Shown here piece after piece: positions 7,521 through 14,171 of a DNA stretch of 14,171 bases. Below the pieces are notes generated by a model. That model was not told where the DNA came from. It made no database searches and saw only the letters and a list, made by a program, of their open reading frames with translations. Source of the stretch: CAWJPY01 sp963844865 (GTDB taxonomy: Bacteria > Acidobacteriota > Thermoanaerobaculia > Thermoanaerobaculales > Sulfomarinibacteraceae); assembly GCA_963844865.1 (NCBI GenBank), contig CAWJPY010000025.1:1-14171 (forward strand). The letters are read 5' to 3'. A program made the translations under genes and the position numbers. Positions within the stretch are counted from its first letter, which is position 1, and each line of letters starts with the position of its first letter.

Positions 7521-8174
7521 ATGATCAGACGTGTGCTTCGCCTCGCCCTCATCCCGGTTCTCGCCTCGGCACTGGTCGCCTGCGGGGGCGCGGGGACCGC
7601 CCCTGCCGAGGATCCCGGAACAGCCGCCGACGTCACGCCGGGTGCTGCCGAGGCGATGGCAAACGCGAACCTGACGATGCTGCCGATCCACGCCTACCAG
7701 CAGACCACCTCCTACACCTGTGGCCCGTCGTCGCTGCTCACATTGCTGCGATACTACGGCCGCGACGGCGACGAGATGACCATCGCCAAGGAGGCGAACT
7801 GCAGCCCGGACAAGGGCACCGACCCGGACAACATGGTGGCGTGGCTCGAGGGCCACGGCTTCCAGGTCACTTGGGGTGAGCACGGCTCGCTCGACCTGCT
7901 GCGCAGCAATCTGCAGAAGGGCGTGCCGACCCTGGTCGAGTGGATCGACTACGGAGGTCATTGGGTGCTGGCCGTGGGGTACGATACCCGCGGCACCGAG
8001 ACGGATCGCGACGACGTGATCTACTTCGCCGACCCGGCGGACGGGCACGACGGCACCCGGGACGGCCTCACCTCCTTCAACGCCCACCGCTTCGACGCCA
8101 TGTGGTTCGACGCCTTCCTCTTTGACCGGCCGATGTTCAAGGTCTACATCACGGCGGTGCCGCAACAGGGATAG
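7521..8174 (+). CDS. Lipoprotein with C39-like (papain-fold) cysteine peptidase domain
   Basis: The protein has 217 residues. The ATG at 7521 is preceded by AGGGAGG with 7-nt spacing (7507-7513). The N-terminus is a lipoprotein signal: hydrophobic core then LVAC, placing the acylated cysteine at residue 21, followed by a low-complexity Ala/Pro/Gly linker to about residue 50. The domain from about 52 to 215 matches the Peptidase_C39-like group: Cys67 in TSYTCGPSSLLTLL, His147 in GGHWVLAVGYD and Asp171 in YFADPADG, a complete catalytic set. There is no ABC transporter or double-glycine precursor nearby, so it is not evidently a bacteriocin-processing C39 enzyme; a periplasmic peptidase or amidase anchored to a membrane is more likely. 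It converges with the M20 gene on the other strand, with only 17 nt between the stop codons. Confidence 0.85.
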   Translation: MIRRVLRLALIPVLASALVACGGAGTAPAEDPGTAADVTPGAAEAMANANLTMLPIHAYQQTTSYTCGPSSLLTLLRYYGRDGDEMTIAKEANCSPDKGTDPDNMVAWLEGHGFQVTWGEHGSLDLLRSNLQKGVPTLVEWIDYGGHWVLAVGYDTRGTETDRDDVIYFADPADGHDGTRDGLTSFNAHRFDAMWFDAFLFDRPMFKVYITAVPQQG

Positions 8175-8191
8175 CGCGAGGGAAGCGGGCC

Positions 8192-9361
8192 TCAGCGGCG
8201 TGCCGCGCGCGCGGGCGCCGCGCCGCGCCGGCACCGGCTCGAGAGGATTTGCGTGTAGGCCTCGATGCCCCGCTCGAGCTCGCTCAGGCGGATGTGCTCG
8301 TCGGGGCGGTGGCAGACGGCGATCTCGCCCGGGCCGATGATGGCGCAGTCGATCCCCGCCAGGCCCTGGAACACAGAGGCGTCGGTCGCATACCCGAGGG
8401 TGATCGGAGGCGTCGCGAGGAGGGCGGACAGCTCGGCGATGAGGCCACGGTCCCTCGGCATCAGGAACGGCTTCACCTCGTGATCGCGCTTCAGCTCGCA
8501 CCGGTAGCCGTCCGCCTCCAGGAACCGGAACTGGCGCGCCACCTCCTCGAGAAAGCCGGCGACTGACGACCCCGGCAGGAACCTCAGGTCGCCGCTGAGG
8601 ACGGCGACGGGCGCGACTCGGTTGCGGATGTCCCCGGCGTGGAAGGTCCCCAGGTTGACGGTGTCGCCGCACTCGAAACCGTCGGCTTCCTGCTGCAGCA
8701 GCCGCCGGCTGAAGGTGCGGACCGTCTGCGCCACCTCCGCCGCCGCGTAGATCGCGTTGAGCCCCTCGTGGAGACGTACCGAGTGCGCCGCCCTTCCCTG
8801 GATGGTGATCGTGAAGTCGAGGACCCCCTTGTGCGCATAGCCGAGGGAAAGGCCGGTGGGCTCGCCGATGATGAGCTGCATGCAGCGCATGGCCTCCCTC
8901 GCCTCCGCCGAGCGGTACAGCTCGTCCGCCCCTTCGAGGGCGGTCTCCTCGTGATGAGTGAGGACCAGGGCCAGGGGTGCGGAGGGCGACTCTCGACTGG
9001 TGCGCGCCATGCTCTGCAACATGCACGCGAGGGGACCTTTCATGTCCGCAGATCCGATTCCGTGCAGCGCCCCCTCCTTCTCCTTCAGGACGAGGGGGTC
9101 GGAGCTCCACTGCTCGCGGTCGAACGGGACGGTGTCGATGTGGGCGCACAGGGCGAAGTACGGCTCACCGCGCCGGTCATACTCGAGCGCCACGCCATTC
9201 CTGGCGATCAGGTTCTGGAAGCGGTCGTCGCCGATCACCAGGCTCGAGAAGCCGAGCTCTTCCAGGAACCTCCGCACGTAGTCGACGGCGGCGGTCGTGG
9301 GCTCGGTGCTCACGGTGTTGAAGGCGACAAGATCCCTCAGGATGTCGATGACATCTGCCAT
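8192..9361 (-). CDS. argE: ArgE-like M20 metallopeptidase (acetylornithine deacetylase / succinyl-diaminopimelate desuccinylase family)
   Basis: The protein has 389 residues. It starts at the ATG complementary to 9359-9361, with CGAGGAG about 8 nt upstream (9370-9376). It has no signal peptide, so it is cytoplasmic. The di-zinc ligands are all present: His74 and Asp76 (AHIDTVP), Asp106 (SADMKG), the Glu138-Glu139 pair (THHEET, catalytic base plus ligand), Glu167 (IGEPTG) and His351 (CHRPDEH). His193 (GRAAHS) sits in the dimerisation lid. Segments such as HIDTVPFDREQW, SADMKG and IIGEPT follow E. coli ArgE closely, so N-acyl-ornithine or another N-acyl amino acid is the expected substrate. It is the last gene of a presumed unit after the TonB-dependent receptor (97-nt gap with a palindrome), not beside arginine genes. 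A catabolic deacylase of imported material is therefore an alternative to arginine biosynthesis. Confidence 0.9.
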   Translation of the reverse strand: MADVIDILRDLVAFNTVSTEPTTAAVDYVRRFLEELGFSSLVIGDDRFQNLIARNGVALEYDRRGEPYFALCAHIDTVPFDREQWSSDPLVLKEKEGALHGIGSADMKGPLACMLQSMARTSRESPSAPLALVLTHHEETALEGADELYRSAEAREAMRCMQLIIGEPTGLSLGYAHKGVLDFTITIQGRAAHSVRLHEGLNAIYAAAEVAQTVRTFSRRLLQQEADGFECGDTVNLGTFHAGDIRNRVAPVAVLSGDLRFLPGSSVAGFLEEVARQFRFLEADGYRCELKRDHEVKPFLMPRDRGLIAELSALLATPPITLGYATDASVFQGLAGIDCAIIGPGEIAVCHRPDEHIRLSELERGIEAYTQILSSRCRRGAAPARAARR

Positions 9362-9401
9362 GGTGTGCGCTCCTCGTGTGACGCCGGTCGCTCGCAGCCG
9401 G

Positions 9402-9425
9402 CCGCTGCGGCCCGGGCCGCAGCGG
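9402..9425 (-). repeat. Perfect 24-bp palindrome between receptor and M20 genes
   Basis: CCGCTGCGGCCC at 9402-9413 is followed directly by its exact reverse complement at 9414-9425. In the - strand transcript it lies 33 nt after the receptor stop and 40 nt before the M20 start, and would fold as a stem of about 10 bp with a CCGG tetraloop. There is no T-run on the exit side, so it is more likely to stabilise or process the mRNA, or reduce read-through, than to act as an intrinsic terminator. A protein-binding site is also possible. Confidence 0.7.
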
Positions 9426-9458
9426 GATCCGGACCACCGGGTCCCGCCTCCCGCTCGC

Positions 9459-12113
9459 TCAGTACACGATCTTGAGGCCCAGCTCCACGCGCCGGGGGTC
9501 CTGCCACGACACCGAATCACGGAACGTCGTGAGGTCCGAGTTGGCCACCCGCCCCGTGACCTGCTGGTTGTTGAAGGCGTTGAAGATGTTGGCGTAGATT
9601 CCGACCTCGACGTTGCCGAGCGTGAAAGGCTGCTCCACGTAAAGGTCCGCCTCCCAGTTGCTGCCCACACTGGAGGAGCCTCGTTGCTCGATGAAGACGC
9701 TGCCGTAGTCGCCGGCGGTGGTCGCGGTGTAGAGGTTGCCGGAGTACCAGTAGGCGCCGATTCCCACCACCGTGCGCCATGGCATGATGTAGGAGCCGTA
9801 GAACTTGAATCGCTGCGGCGAGGCCGTCCGGCCATAGCGCAGAGGATCCACGAGCTCCGGGTTGGAGAAGGTGAACTGGCCGATGTCCCTCCAGGTGGTT
9901 CCCCACGCGTTGTTCTTGAACGCATAGGTGTAGCTGGCGAGAAACTGCAGCCCGTCCTTGCTGAACCGCTTCTGCAGGCTCAGGCTTAGCGCCTGGTACT
10001 CGCTCCACTTCTTGTTGCCCACATCCGCTTTCTTGGGAACGTTGGTGATCTCGTTCATGCCGGTGAAGTCGGGATCGTACCAGTCGATCTGGTCGTCTTG
10101 CCAGCGCCACACGAAGTTGAGGCTCGCCGCCATCTGGTCGGTGAGGCGCTTGTCGTATCCAAGGGTGATCTCGTCGAGATGCGCCGGGTGGAGCTGGGGA
10201 TCGATGGTGGTGCTGCCGCCCCAGCGGGGAATGTCGTAAACCAGCGACCAGCACTCGTCGGGTTGCTCATAGTAGCTCGCCGCTGCGGGGTCGCAGGTGT
10301 AGTTCCACGTCCACTGCTGTACGTGGTCCGAGGCCTCGGTGAAGTAGTCGCCGATGTAGTTGGTCGCCAGGAAGTAGAAGCGGCTGATCGAGCCGTGGAT
10401 GGAATCGCCCTTCAGGTCGTATGCGAAGCCCAGTCGGGGGGCGAGTTGCTCGCCTGGACCGAAGGACACGATCTTCTCGCCCTGGTTGTTGTGGATGGCG
10501 GTGGACTCCGCGCGCACGCCCAGGTTCAGCGTGAGATTCCCGATCGCCCACTTGTCCTGGACATAGGCCGCCCAGTAGTCCTGCTGGGTCGAGGCGAAGC
10601 CGCTCTGGTCCAGGTAGAGGAAACGGATGTACGGCGCTCCCATCCAGGTCCAGTACTGACCGGCACGGTTCCACACGTTGGCCAGCTTGGGCTTGATGTC
10701 CAGGTACTCGGCGCCGGCCTTGAGCTGATGCGAGCTCGCCTCGGAGTCGATGAAGTAGGTGGCGGATACGAGCACGCCGTCGCGGTCGCGGACGGAGCGG
10801 TAGTCGATGGATGGGCCGCCGAAAGCGTAGTCCCAGGCCAGGTCGTAGGTGTAGGGCACGGAGTCGAAGGTCTCCGAGGCGGGGATCACGTTCACGGCGT
10901 TGCCGTGGTTCTGGTAGTTCGCCTCCATCAACAGCTTGGGGCTGAGCACCCCGGTCCACTGGAGCGAGAAGTTGTCGCCGCCCAGCTCCTGAGAACGTTC
11001 GGTGGCCTCGTTGTAGATCGCGCCGTACCAGCCCCCCTGGAGCGGGAACTGGGTGGTCGGATCCTCATTGTAAAAGCCCACCAGCCGGTGGTTGGAATTG
11101 ACCTGCCAGGTGAGCTTGGCCGACGAGTAGTGGCCTGCCCACGAGGCGCGCTGTCCGGTCAGCTTGCCGGCGAGCGCGTCGTCGATCGTCGCGTAGCGGG
11201 AGTAGCCGAAGGTCTGGTCCCGCTTCTCCCAGGAAAAGAAGAACCACAGTTTGTCCCTGAGGATCGGGCCTCCGAGCGTCACGCTCGGCCGTGACTCCTC
11301 GGTCTGAGCGCCGCCGGCCTTGTCGTTGCCGGTCTCTTCATCGATTCCAGGAGAGGCCGACCAATCACGTCGCGCCTCCACCCAGCGGAAGCTTCCGTGG
11401 AACTGGTTGCCGCCGGACTTGGTCACCAGGTTGAGGACGCCGCCCGGCGCGCGCCCGTACTCGGCGGCGAAGGCGGCGGTCTGGAGCTGAGCCTCCGCGA
11501 TGGTGTCCCAGTTGATCACCGTGCCCCAGATCTGCACCTTGGGGTCGGTCGTGTCGACGCCGTCCACCAGGAACAGGTCCGAGGTGTTGGACTGACCTCC
11601 AACCAGGGGAGCGTAGAACCCCGGCTCGACGGTGGGCGCGATCTCCATGAGCTGCGTGAAGTCGCGCTCGGTAGGCAGCGTATCCGCGAACTCCCAATTC
11701 ACGGAGGTGTCGATGGTGGATTCTGTGGTGTCGATCACGATCCGCTCGGCAGACACGTCGATGGTCTCCGCGAACTCGGCGGATGCGAGCTGCACCTCGA
11801 GCTCCGTCGTCCGGCCCAGGTTCACCACCAGATCAGTCAGGTTCTGGGTCTGGTACCCGGCCAGCGCCACTGTAAGCGAGTACTGGCCCGCAGGCAGGGG
11901 CGTCAGCCTGAACCGTCCCTGCTGGTCCGTCAGTGTTTCCCTGGTGCCCTGGAGGCTCCCGCTGGCTGCGGTGATCGTCACACCCGTCAGCGCTGCGCCG
12001 GCATCGCCGGTCACGCGTCCGGCGATCGATCCGTACTGGACCCCCTGCGCCCCCACCGCGATCGGAAGCAGAAAGCCCGCCCCCCACGTCACTAACATCC
12101 GTGTCCATCGCAT
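9459..12113 (-). CDS. TonB-dependent outer-membrane receptor with N-terminal carboxypeptidase-regulatory-like domain
   Basis: The protein has 884 residues from the ATG at 12113, with GGAG 9 nt upstream and a signal peptide ending VGA at residue 22. An upstream in-frame ATG at 12128 is possible, but its GGAGG sits only 1 nt away. Residues about 27-110 form a CarboxypepD_reg-like beta-sandwich (GSIAGRVTGDAGAALTGVTI, PLPAGQYSLTV). ETIDVSA at 116-122 resembles a TonB box. The plug spans about 140-245 (DLFLVDGVDTTDP, RAPGGVLNLVTKSGG). The remainder is a 22-strand-type barrel ending in KIVY, the C-terminal aromatic expected for outer-membrane insertion. Two cysteines 14 residues apart (TCDP...DEC) may close an extracellular loop. 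The architecture is the large receptor type abundant in Acidobacteriota and Bacteroidota and used for peptides, glycans and other large ligands. The IclR regulator upstream and M20 deacylase downstream suggest an N-acylated or peptidic ligand; this is inference. Confidence 0.93.
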   Translation of the reverse strand: MRWTRMLVTWGAGFLLPIAVGAQGVQYGSIAGRVTGDAGAALTGVTITAASGSLQGTRETLTDQQGRFRLTPLPAGQYSLTVALAGYQTQNLTDLVVNLGRTTELEVQLASAEFAETIDVSAERIVIDTTESTIDTSVNWEFADTLPTERDFTQLMEIAPTVEPGFYAPLVGGQSNTSDLFLVDGVDTTDPKVQIWGTVINWDTIAEAQLQTAAFAAEYGRAPGGVLNLVTKSGGNQFHGSFRWVEARRDWSASPGIDEETGNDKAGGAQTEESRPSVTLGGPILRDKLWFFFSWEKRDQTFGYSRYATIDDALAGKLTGQRASWAGHYSSAKLTWQVNSNHRLVGFYNEDPTTQFPLQGGWYGAIYNEATERSQELGGDNFSLQWTGVLSPKLLMEANYQNHGNAVNVIPASETFDSVPYTYDLAWDYAFGGPSIDYRSVRDRDGVLVSATYFIDSEASSHQLKAGAEYLDIKPKLANVWNRAGQYWTWMGAPYIRFLYLDQSGFASTQQDYWAAYVQDKWAIGNLTLNLGVRAESTAIHNNQGEKIVSFGPGEQLAPRLGFAYDLKGDSIHGSISRFYFLATNYIGDYFTEASDHVQQWTWNYTCDPAAASYYEQPDECWSLVYDIPRWGGSTTIDPQLHPAHLDEITLGYDKRLTDQMAASLNFVWRWQDDQIDWYDPDFTGMNEITNVPKKADVGNKKWSEYQALSLSLQKRFSKDGLQFLASYTYAFKNNAWGTTWRDIGQFTFSNPELVDPLRYGRTASPQRFKFYGSYIMPWRTVVGIGAYWYSGNLYTATTAGDYGSVFIEQRGSSSVGSNWEADLYVEQPFTLGNVEVGIYANIFNAFNNQQVTGRVANSDLTTFRDSVSWQDPRRVELGLKIVY

Positions 12114-12254
12114 CGCTCCACTCTCCATTCCTCCACCTGATGATCAATGAAGTGCCGCGGCGGACCCACGGCCGGTCAATTTACCCGCCCTTCCGAAGTC
12201 TCCTGCTCGCCGGTTCAACCTGCGACCCCCAGCGCAGCCGGCAGATCGGACTGT

Positions 12255-12278
12255 GTTCACTATATGAACCGATGTTCA
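12255..12278. promoter_or_regulatory. Candidate IclR operator: three alternating half-sites
   Basis: GTTCA (12255-12259), TGAAC (12265-12269) and GTTCA (12274-12278) form GTTCA-N5-TGAAC-N4-GTTCA. The first pair is a 15-bp interrupted palindrome of the size and half-site style known for IclR-family boxes such as the GTTCG-N5-CGAAC type of PcaR-like regulators. A further GTTCA is at 12213-12217. The array lies about 10-35 nt downstream of the expected start point of the receptor promoter, a classical position for repression, and the nearest regulator gene encodes an IclR protein. The link to that protein is inference. Confidence 0.5.
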
Positions 12279-12294
12279 CATTTCTACTGATCCT

Positions 12295-12324
12295 CTTATA
12301 GACGCACCCAGCGCACAGTGTCAA
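12295..12324 (-). promoter_or_regulatory. sigma70-type promoter for the TonB-dependent receptor
   Basis: On the - strand TTGACA (complement of 12319-12324) is followed after 18 bp by TATAAG (complement of 12295-12300): a perfect -35 and a five-of-six -10. Transcription would begin near 12288, leaving a leader of about 175 nt before the receptor ATG at 12113. The surroundings are clearly more AT-rich than the genes. The site is between the IclR stop and the receptor, so the receptor can be expressed independently of the regulator. Confidence 0.6.
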
Positions 12325-12387
12325 GTACGTCTCGAGAATTGAGAGGGAATCGCGGAAATGTCAGGGTGCGCGGGTCGGTGGCCCCGG

Positions 12388-12413
12388 ACTCGCGGGAGAT
12401 CGATCCCACGAGT
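12388..12413 (-). terminator. Hairpin just after the IclR stop; probable 3' end structure
   Basis: ACTCGCGGGA at 12388-12397 and TCCCACGAGT at 12404-12413 flank a 6-nt loop. In the - strand RNA all ten pairs form, with one U-G wobble, whereas the + strand RNA would have a C-A mismatch, which points to function in the IclR transcript. It begins 8 nt after the IclR stop. No T-run follows, so termination may be inefficient or may need Rho. Confidence 0.5.
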
Positions 12414-12421
12414 GATTCAAC

Positions 12422-13162
12422 TTAAGGGAAGTACCTGGTCAGCTCCCGCGCGTGCTCGAGCAGGACCTCGAGGTAGGTCTGGACCCGCTCCTGGTAGTCC
12501 GGGCCTTTGATGAACGCGACAACCATGCAACCCTTCACGTCGCCAGTGCGGTTGAAGACCGGTACCCCGACCCCGGCCGCGGACGGGCTCAGGGTCTCAC
12601 CGATGCTGGTCACATAGCCCTGCTCGCGGATCCGACGATACTCGGCAAGGATCTCCTCGGGCTCGGTCAGGGTATTGGGGAACTGCTTCTCGAACTGCTG
12701 TGACGCGAGCAGCCTCTTGACCTCCTCCTGGTCGTGGTACGCCATCAGGCACTTGCCGTAACACCCCCTGTTCATCGGGTAGATCATCCCGGGCCGGTAG
12801 TTCATCCGGAACGGCTGATGGGTCTCCACTTCATAGAGAGAGATGATCTTGTCGGCTTCCCTCACGGCGAACCCAACCGATTCCTTGGTGATGTCCGCCA
12901 CCTCCTGGAGAGTCTCCTCGATCTCTTTGCCGTACTTAAAGTTGTCCACGTAAATGGAGCCGACGTGATAGAGCATGGGCCCGATCTTGTACTTGTTGGT
13001 GGCTGCGGTGTGGATGAGGAAGTCCTCCCCTGTGAGGGTGCTCAGGATCCGGTGCACGGTCGTGCGGTTGATGGTGGTCATGCGACTGATCTCCGCCACC
13101 TTGAACTCGAAGGGCGGTCGGCTGAGTGCGTCCAGTATGACGAGGGCTTTTCTCAGGCTCAT
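12422..13162 (-). CDS. IclR-family transcriptional regulator
   Basis: The protein has 246 residues, the usual family length. The ATG (complement of 13160-13162) has GGAGG 7 nt upstream. Residues about 3-60 form the winged helix-turn-helix (VAEISRMTTINRTTVHRILSTL as helices 2 and 3, wing near NKYKIGPML). Residues about 75-245 are the IclR effector-binding domain, with PGMIYPMNRGCYGKCLMAY and the IGETLSPSAAGVGVPVF segment that forms the ligand pocket. Cys134 and Cys138 sit near that pocket. It is cytoplasmic and expected to bind DNA as a dimer or tetramer and respond to a small carboxylate or related metabolite. It is co-oriented with and directly upstream of the receptor and deacylase genes, and the array at 12255-12278 is its likely target. 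Its own upstream region is cut short by the repeated module that begins at 13227, so its native promoter may be missing or rearranged. Confidence 0.93.
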   Translation of the reverse strand: MSLRKALVILDALSRPPFEFKVAEISRMTTINRTTVHRILSTLTGEDFLIHTAATNKYKIGPMLYHVGSIYVDNFKYGKEIEETLQEVADITKESVGFAVREADKIISLYEVETHQPFRMNYRPGMIYPMNRGCYGKCLMAYHDQEEVKRLLASQQFEKQFPNTLTEPEEILAEYRRIREQGYVTSIGETLSPSAAGVGVPVFNRTGDVKGCMVVAFIKGPDYQERVQTYLEVLLEHARELTRYFP

Positions 13163-13226
13163 GCGGATTCCTCCCCGGGAAAGGATAGCGTGCCGACAGG
13201 AGTTCCTTCTCGGCCATGCGGGGGAA

Positions 13227-13851
13227 CGCTGTTGGCCGGGCTGCTCGCCCGCGGCAACGCCTCCAAGGTCGGGGCGGCGCTGGGCCGCGAGGAGGGCGGC
13301 GTGCTGGCGCCCGAGACGGTCGCCTTCGAGGGCCTCGAGGTGGGCCGCTTCGAGGTCACCCGCGCCCAGTACGCGGCCTTCGACCCCGAGCTCGAGGTCG
13401 CGCCCGGCGAGGAGAACCTGCCGGCTACCGGGATCACGTTCGAGCGCGCCCGGGCCTACGCCGCGTGGCTCGCCGTGCGCACCGGGCGTCGCGTACAGGC
13501 TGCCCACCGCCGCGGAGGCCGAGAAGCTCGCGAAGGCTGCCGGCGATGACGGCAACACGCTCGACCGCTGGGCAGGCTACACCCCCAACCCGGACGACGC
13601 TGAGGCCCCGGGCCTCGCCGACACCCTCAAGCAGCTCGCGGGCAAGACGCCGCTGCTGCTGCCGGTGGGCAGCCTCCCGGGAACGGGGACGACCCGGTCT
13701 TCGACCTCGACGGCAACGCCGCCGAGTGGGCCGTGGGCGCGGAAGGCGCCGGCTCAGCGACGGCCCCAGCGCCGACCGCTCCACCGACCCGGCGAGCACC
13801 GCCCTCCCCTCCCCCGCCTACACCGGCCTCAGGGTCGTGGTGGGAGGGTAG
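13227..13851 (+). pseudogene. Frame-broken second copy of the FGE-like module of the S9 peptidase gene (long repeat copy 2)
   Basis: This 625-nt stretch copies 4420-5036. Differences seen by eye: one silent substitution at about 13434, a 1-nt insertion near 13490, in-frame gains of 6 nt (near 13603) and 3 nt (near 13642), a 1-nt loss near 13682, a t-to-g change near 13739, a 1-nt loss near 13760, and a changed last few codons before the same TAG stop. The module must therefore be read in three frames in turn. There is no start codon or ribosome site in the right frame at its left edge, and no peptidase domain precedes it. Correcting one base at each break would give sensible variants (PGNGDD, SATGP), so this looks like a diverged paralogous or strain-variant module recently broken, or a locus with sequencing or assembly indels. 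Confidence 0.85.
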
Positions 13852-14171
13852 CTCGCGTGGTGCAGTGACGCCCCCTTCTAGCTGTCATGGGTGAGCGAGG
13901 AGGGAGCCGTCCGCGGCGAGTGACGAGTCGAACCATCCCCCGATGGCCCGCGGGACGCCACCCAGCCACGACTCTGGTGCTCTCAGGAGATCCTTCGACT
14001 CGCTCCGGAGGACCTCCGCTCCCTCAGGATGAGCAGGTGGAGGGCGGGCGGCCGGCCGTCTCCCCGTGGCTCTAGGTCATCGCACGAGACACCGTCCGAA
14101 GGGGCGTACGCATCCTCCCCATGACACGGAACAGGATGGCCGACCGCTCTGAACGCCTCCATGTCATCCCA
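13852..14171. other. 320-nt right-end region without a convincing gene
   Basis: Nothing here has a start, ribosome site and coding bias together. A 62-codon forward frame from 13887 merely reads through the REP-like element. On the - strand a frame open from the window edge to a stop at 14072-14074 could be the last 32 codons of a gene lying to the right, but it is too short to support. Confidence 0.4.
13990..14030. repeat. REP-like palindromic element
   Basis: ATCCT (13990-13994) and AGGAT (14026-14030) enclose a second inverted pair, CGGAGG (14006-14011) and CCTCCG (14013-14018). The outer words, TCCTTCGACTCGCT on the left and CCTCAGGATGA on the right, resemble a palindrome I recall as scattered between genes in many high-GC environmental genomes. 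Only this copy is clear in the window; a weak echo (TTCTTCGCTTCGCTC) lies at about 1980-1994. Confidence 0.45.

Noticed and set aside
7446..8174. Minus-strand open frame running over the lipoprotein gene and into the M20 gene
   Set aside because: The sense reading gives a lipoprotein with a full C39-like catalytic set; the antisense reading is low-complexity.
4420..13851. Diversity-generating retroelement: a repeated C-terminal segment in a C-type-lectin-like fold
   Set aside because: The fold fits, but the repeat is over 600 nt, differences are mostly indels rather than adenine-specific substitutions, the second copy is a broken coding copy rather than a short template, and no reverse transcriptase is in the window.
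13887..14075. 62-codon forward frame with ATG
   Set aside because: It reads across the REP-like palindrome, has no clear domain and shows no coding bias.
14072..14171. C-terminal end of a minus-strand gene entering from the right
   Set aside because: About 32 codons are open with acceptable codon use, but two minus frames are open there and neither is recognisable, so it cannot be supported from this window alone.

Overview
The window is high-GC bacterial DNA. The gene mix is an N-terminally carboxypeptidase-regulatory-like TonB-dependent receptor, an alkaline-phosphatase/TPR fusion, a secreted S9 peptidase with an FGE-like tail and a beta-helix surface protein. This mix is most like an Acidobacteriota genome, perhaps the Thermoanaerobaculia side of the phylum. 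That placement is inferred from gene content; there is no rRNA or marker gene here to prove it. Almost every product carries a signal peptide or lipobox, so the window is largely about the cell envelope.

Left part, + strand (1-8174): the 3' end of an unknown gene (3-173), a secreted right-handed beta-helix protein (393-1853), a 480-nt gap, a secreted prolyl-oligopeptidase-family (S9) peptidase with a C-terminal formylglycine-generating-enzyme-like (FGE/SUMF1) module (2334-5036), an alkaline-phosphatase-superfamily enzyme fused to about five TPRs (5330-7330), and a C39-like papain-fold lipoprotein (7521-8174). These four complete genes are separated by 190-480 nt and look like separate transcription units.

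Right part, - strand (8192-13162), transcribed right to left: an IclR-family regulator, a TonB-dependent receptor and an ArgE-like M20 deacylase. Between regulator and receptor lie a good sigma70-type promoter (TTGACA-N18-TATAAG) and, just downstream of its expected start point, a GTTCA-N5-TGAAC-N4-GTTCA half-site array that looks like an IclR operator. A perfect 24-bp palindrome separates receptor from deacylase. The simplest reading is a regulated uptake-and-deacylation unit for an N-acyl amino acid or a peptide; the substrate is not readable from sequence.

Far right (13163-14171): 64 nt upstream of the IclR start begins a 625-nt near-copy of the last 617 nt of the S9 peptidase gene, covering the whole FGE-like module and its stop codon. 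It has no start and three frame-breaking indels. It is either a decayed mobile or paralogous module or an assembly problem, and it is the oddest structural feature here. It is followed by about 320 nt without a convincing gene, holding a REP-like palindrome.

No tRNA, rRNA, CRISPR array, transposase, integrase or reverse transcriptase was seen.
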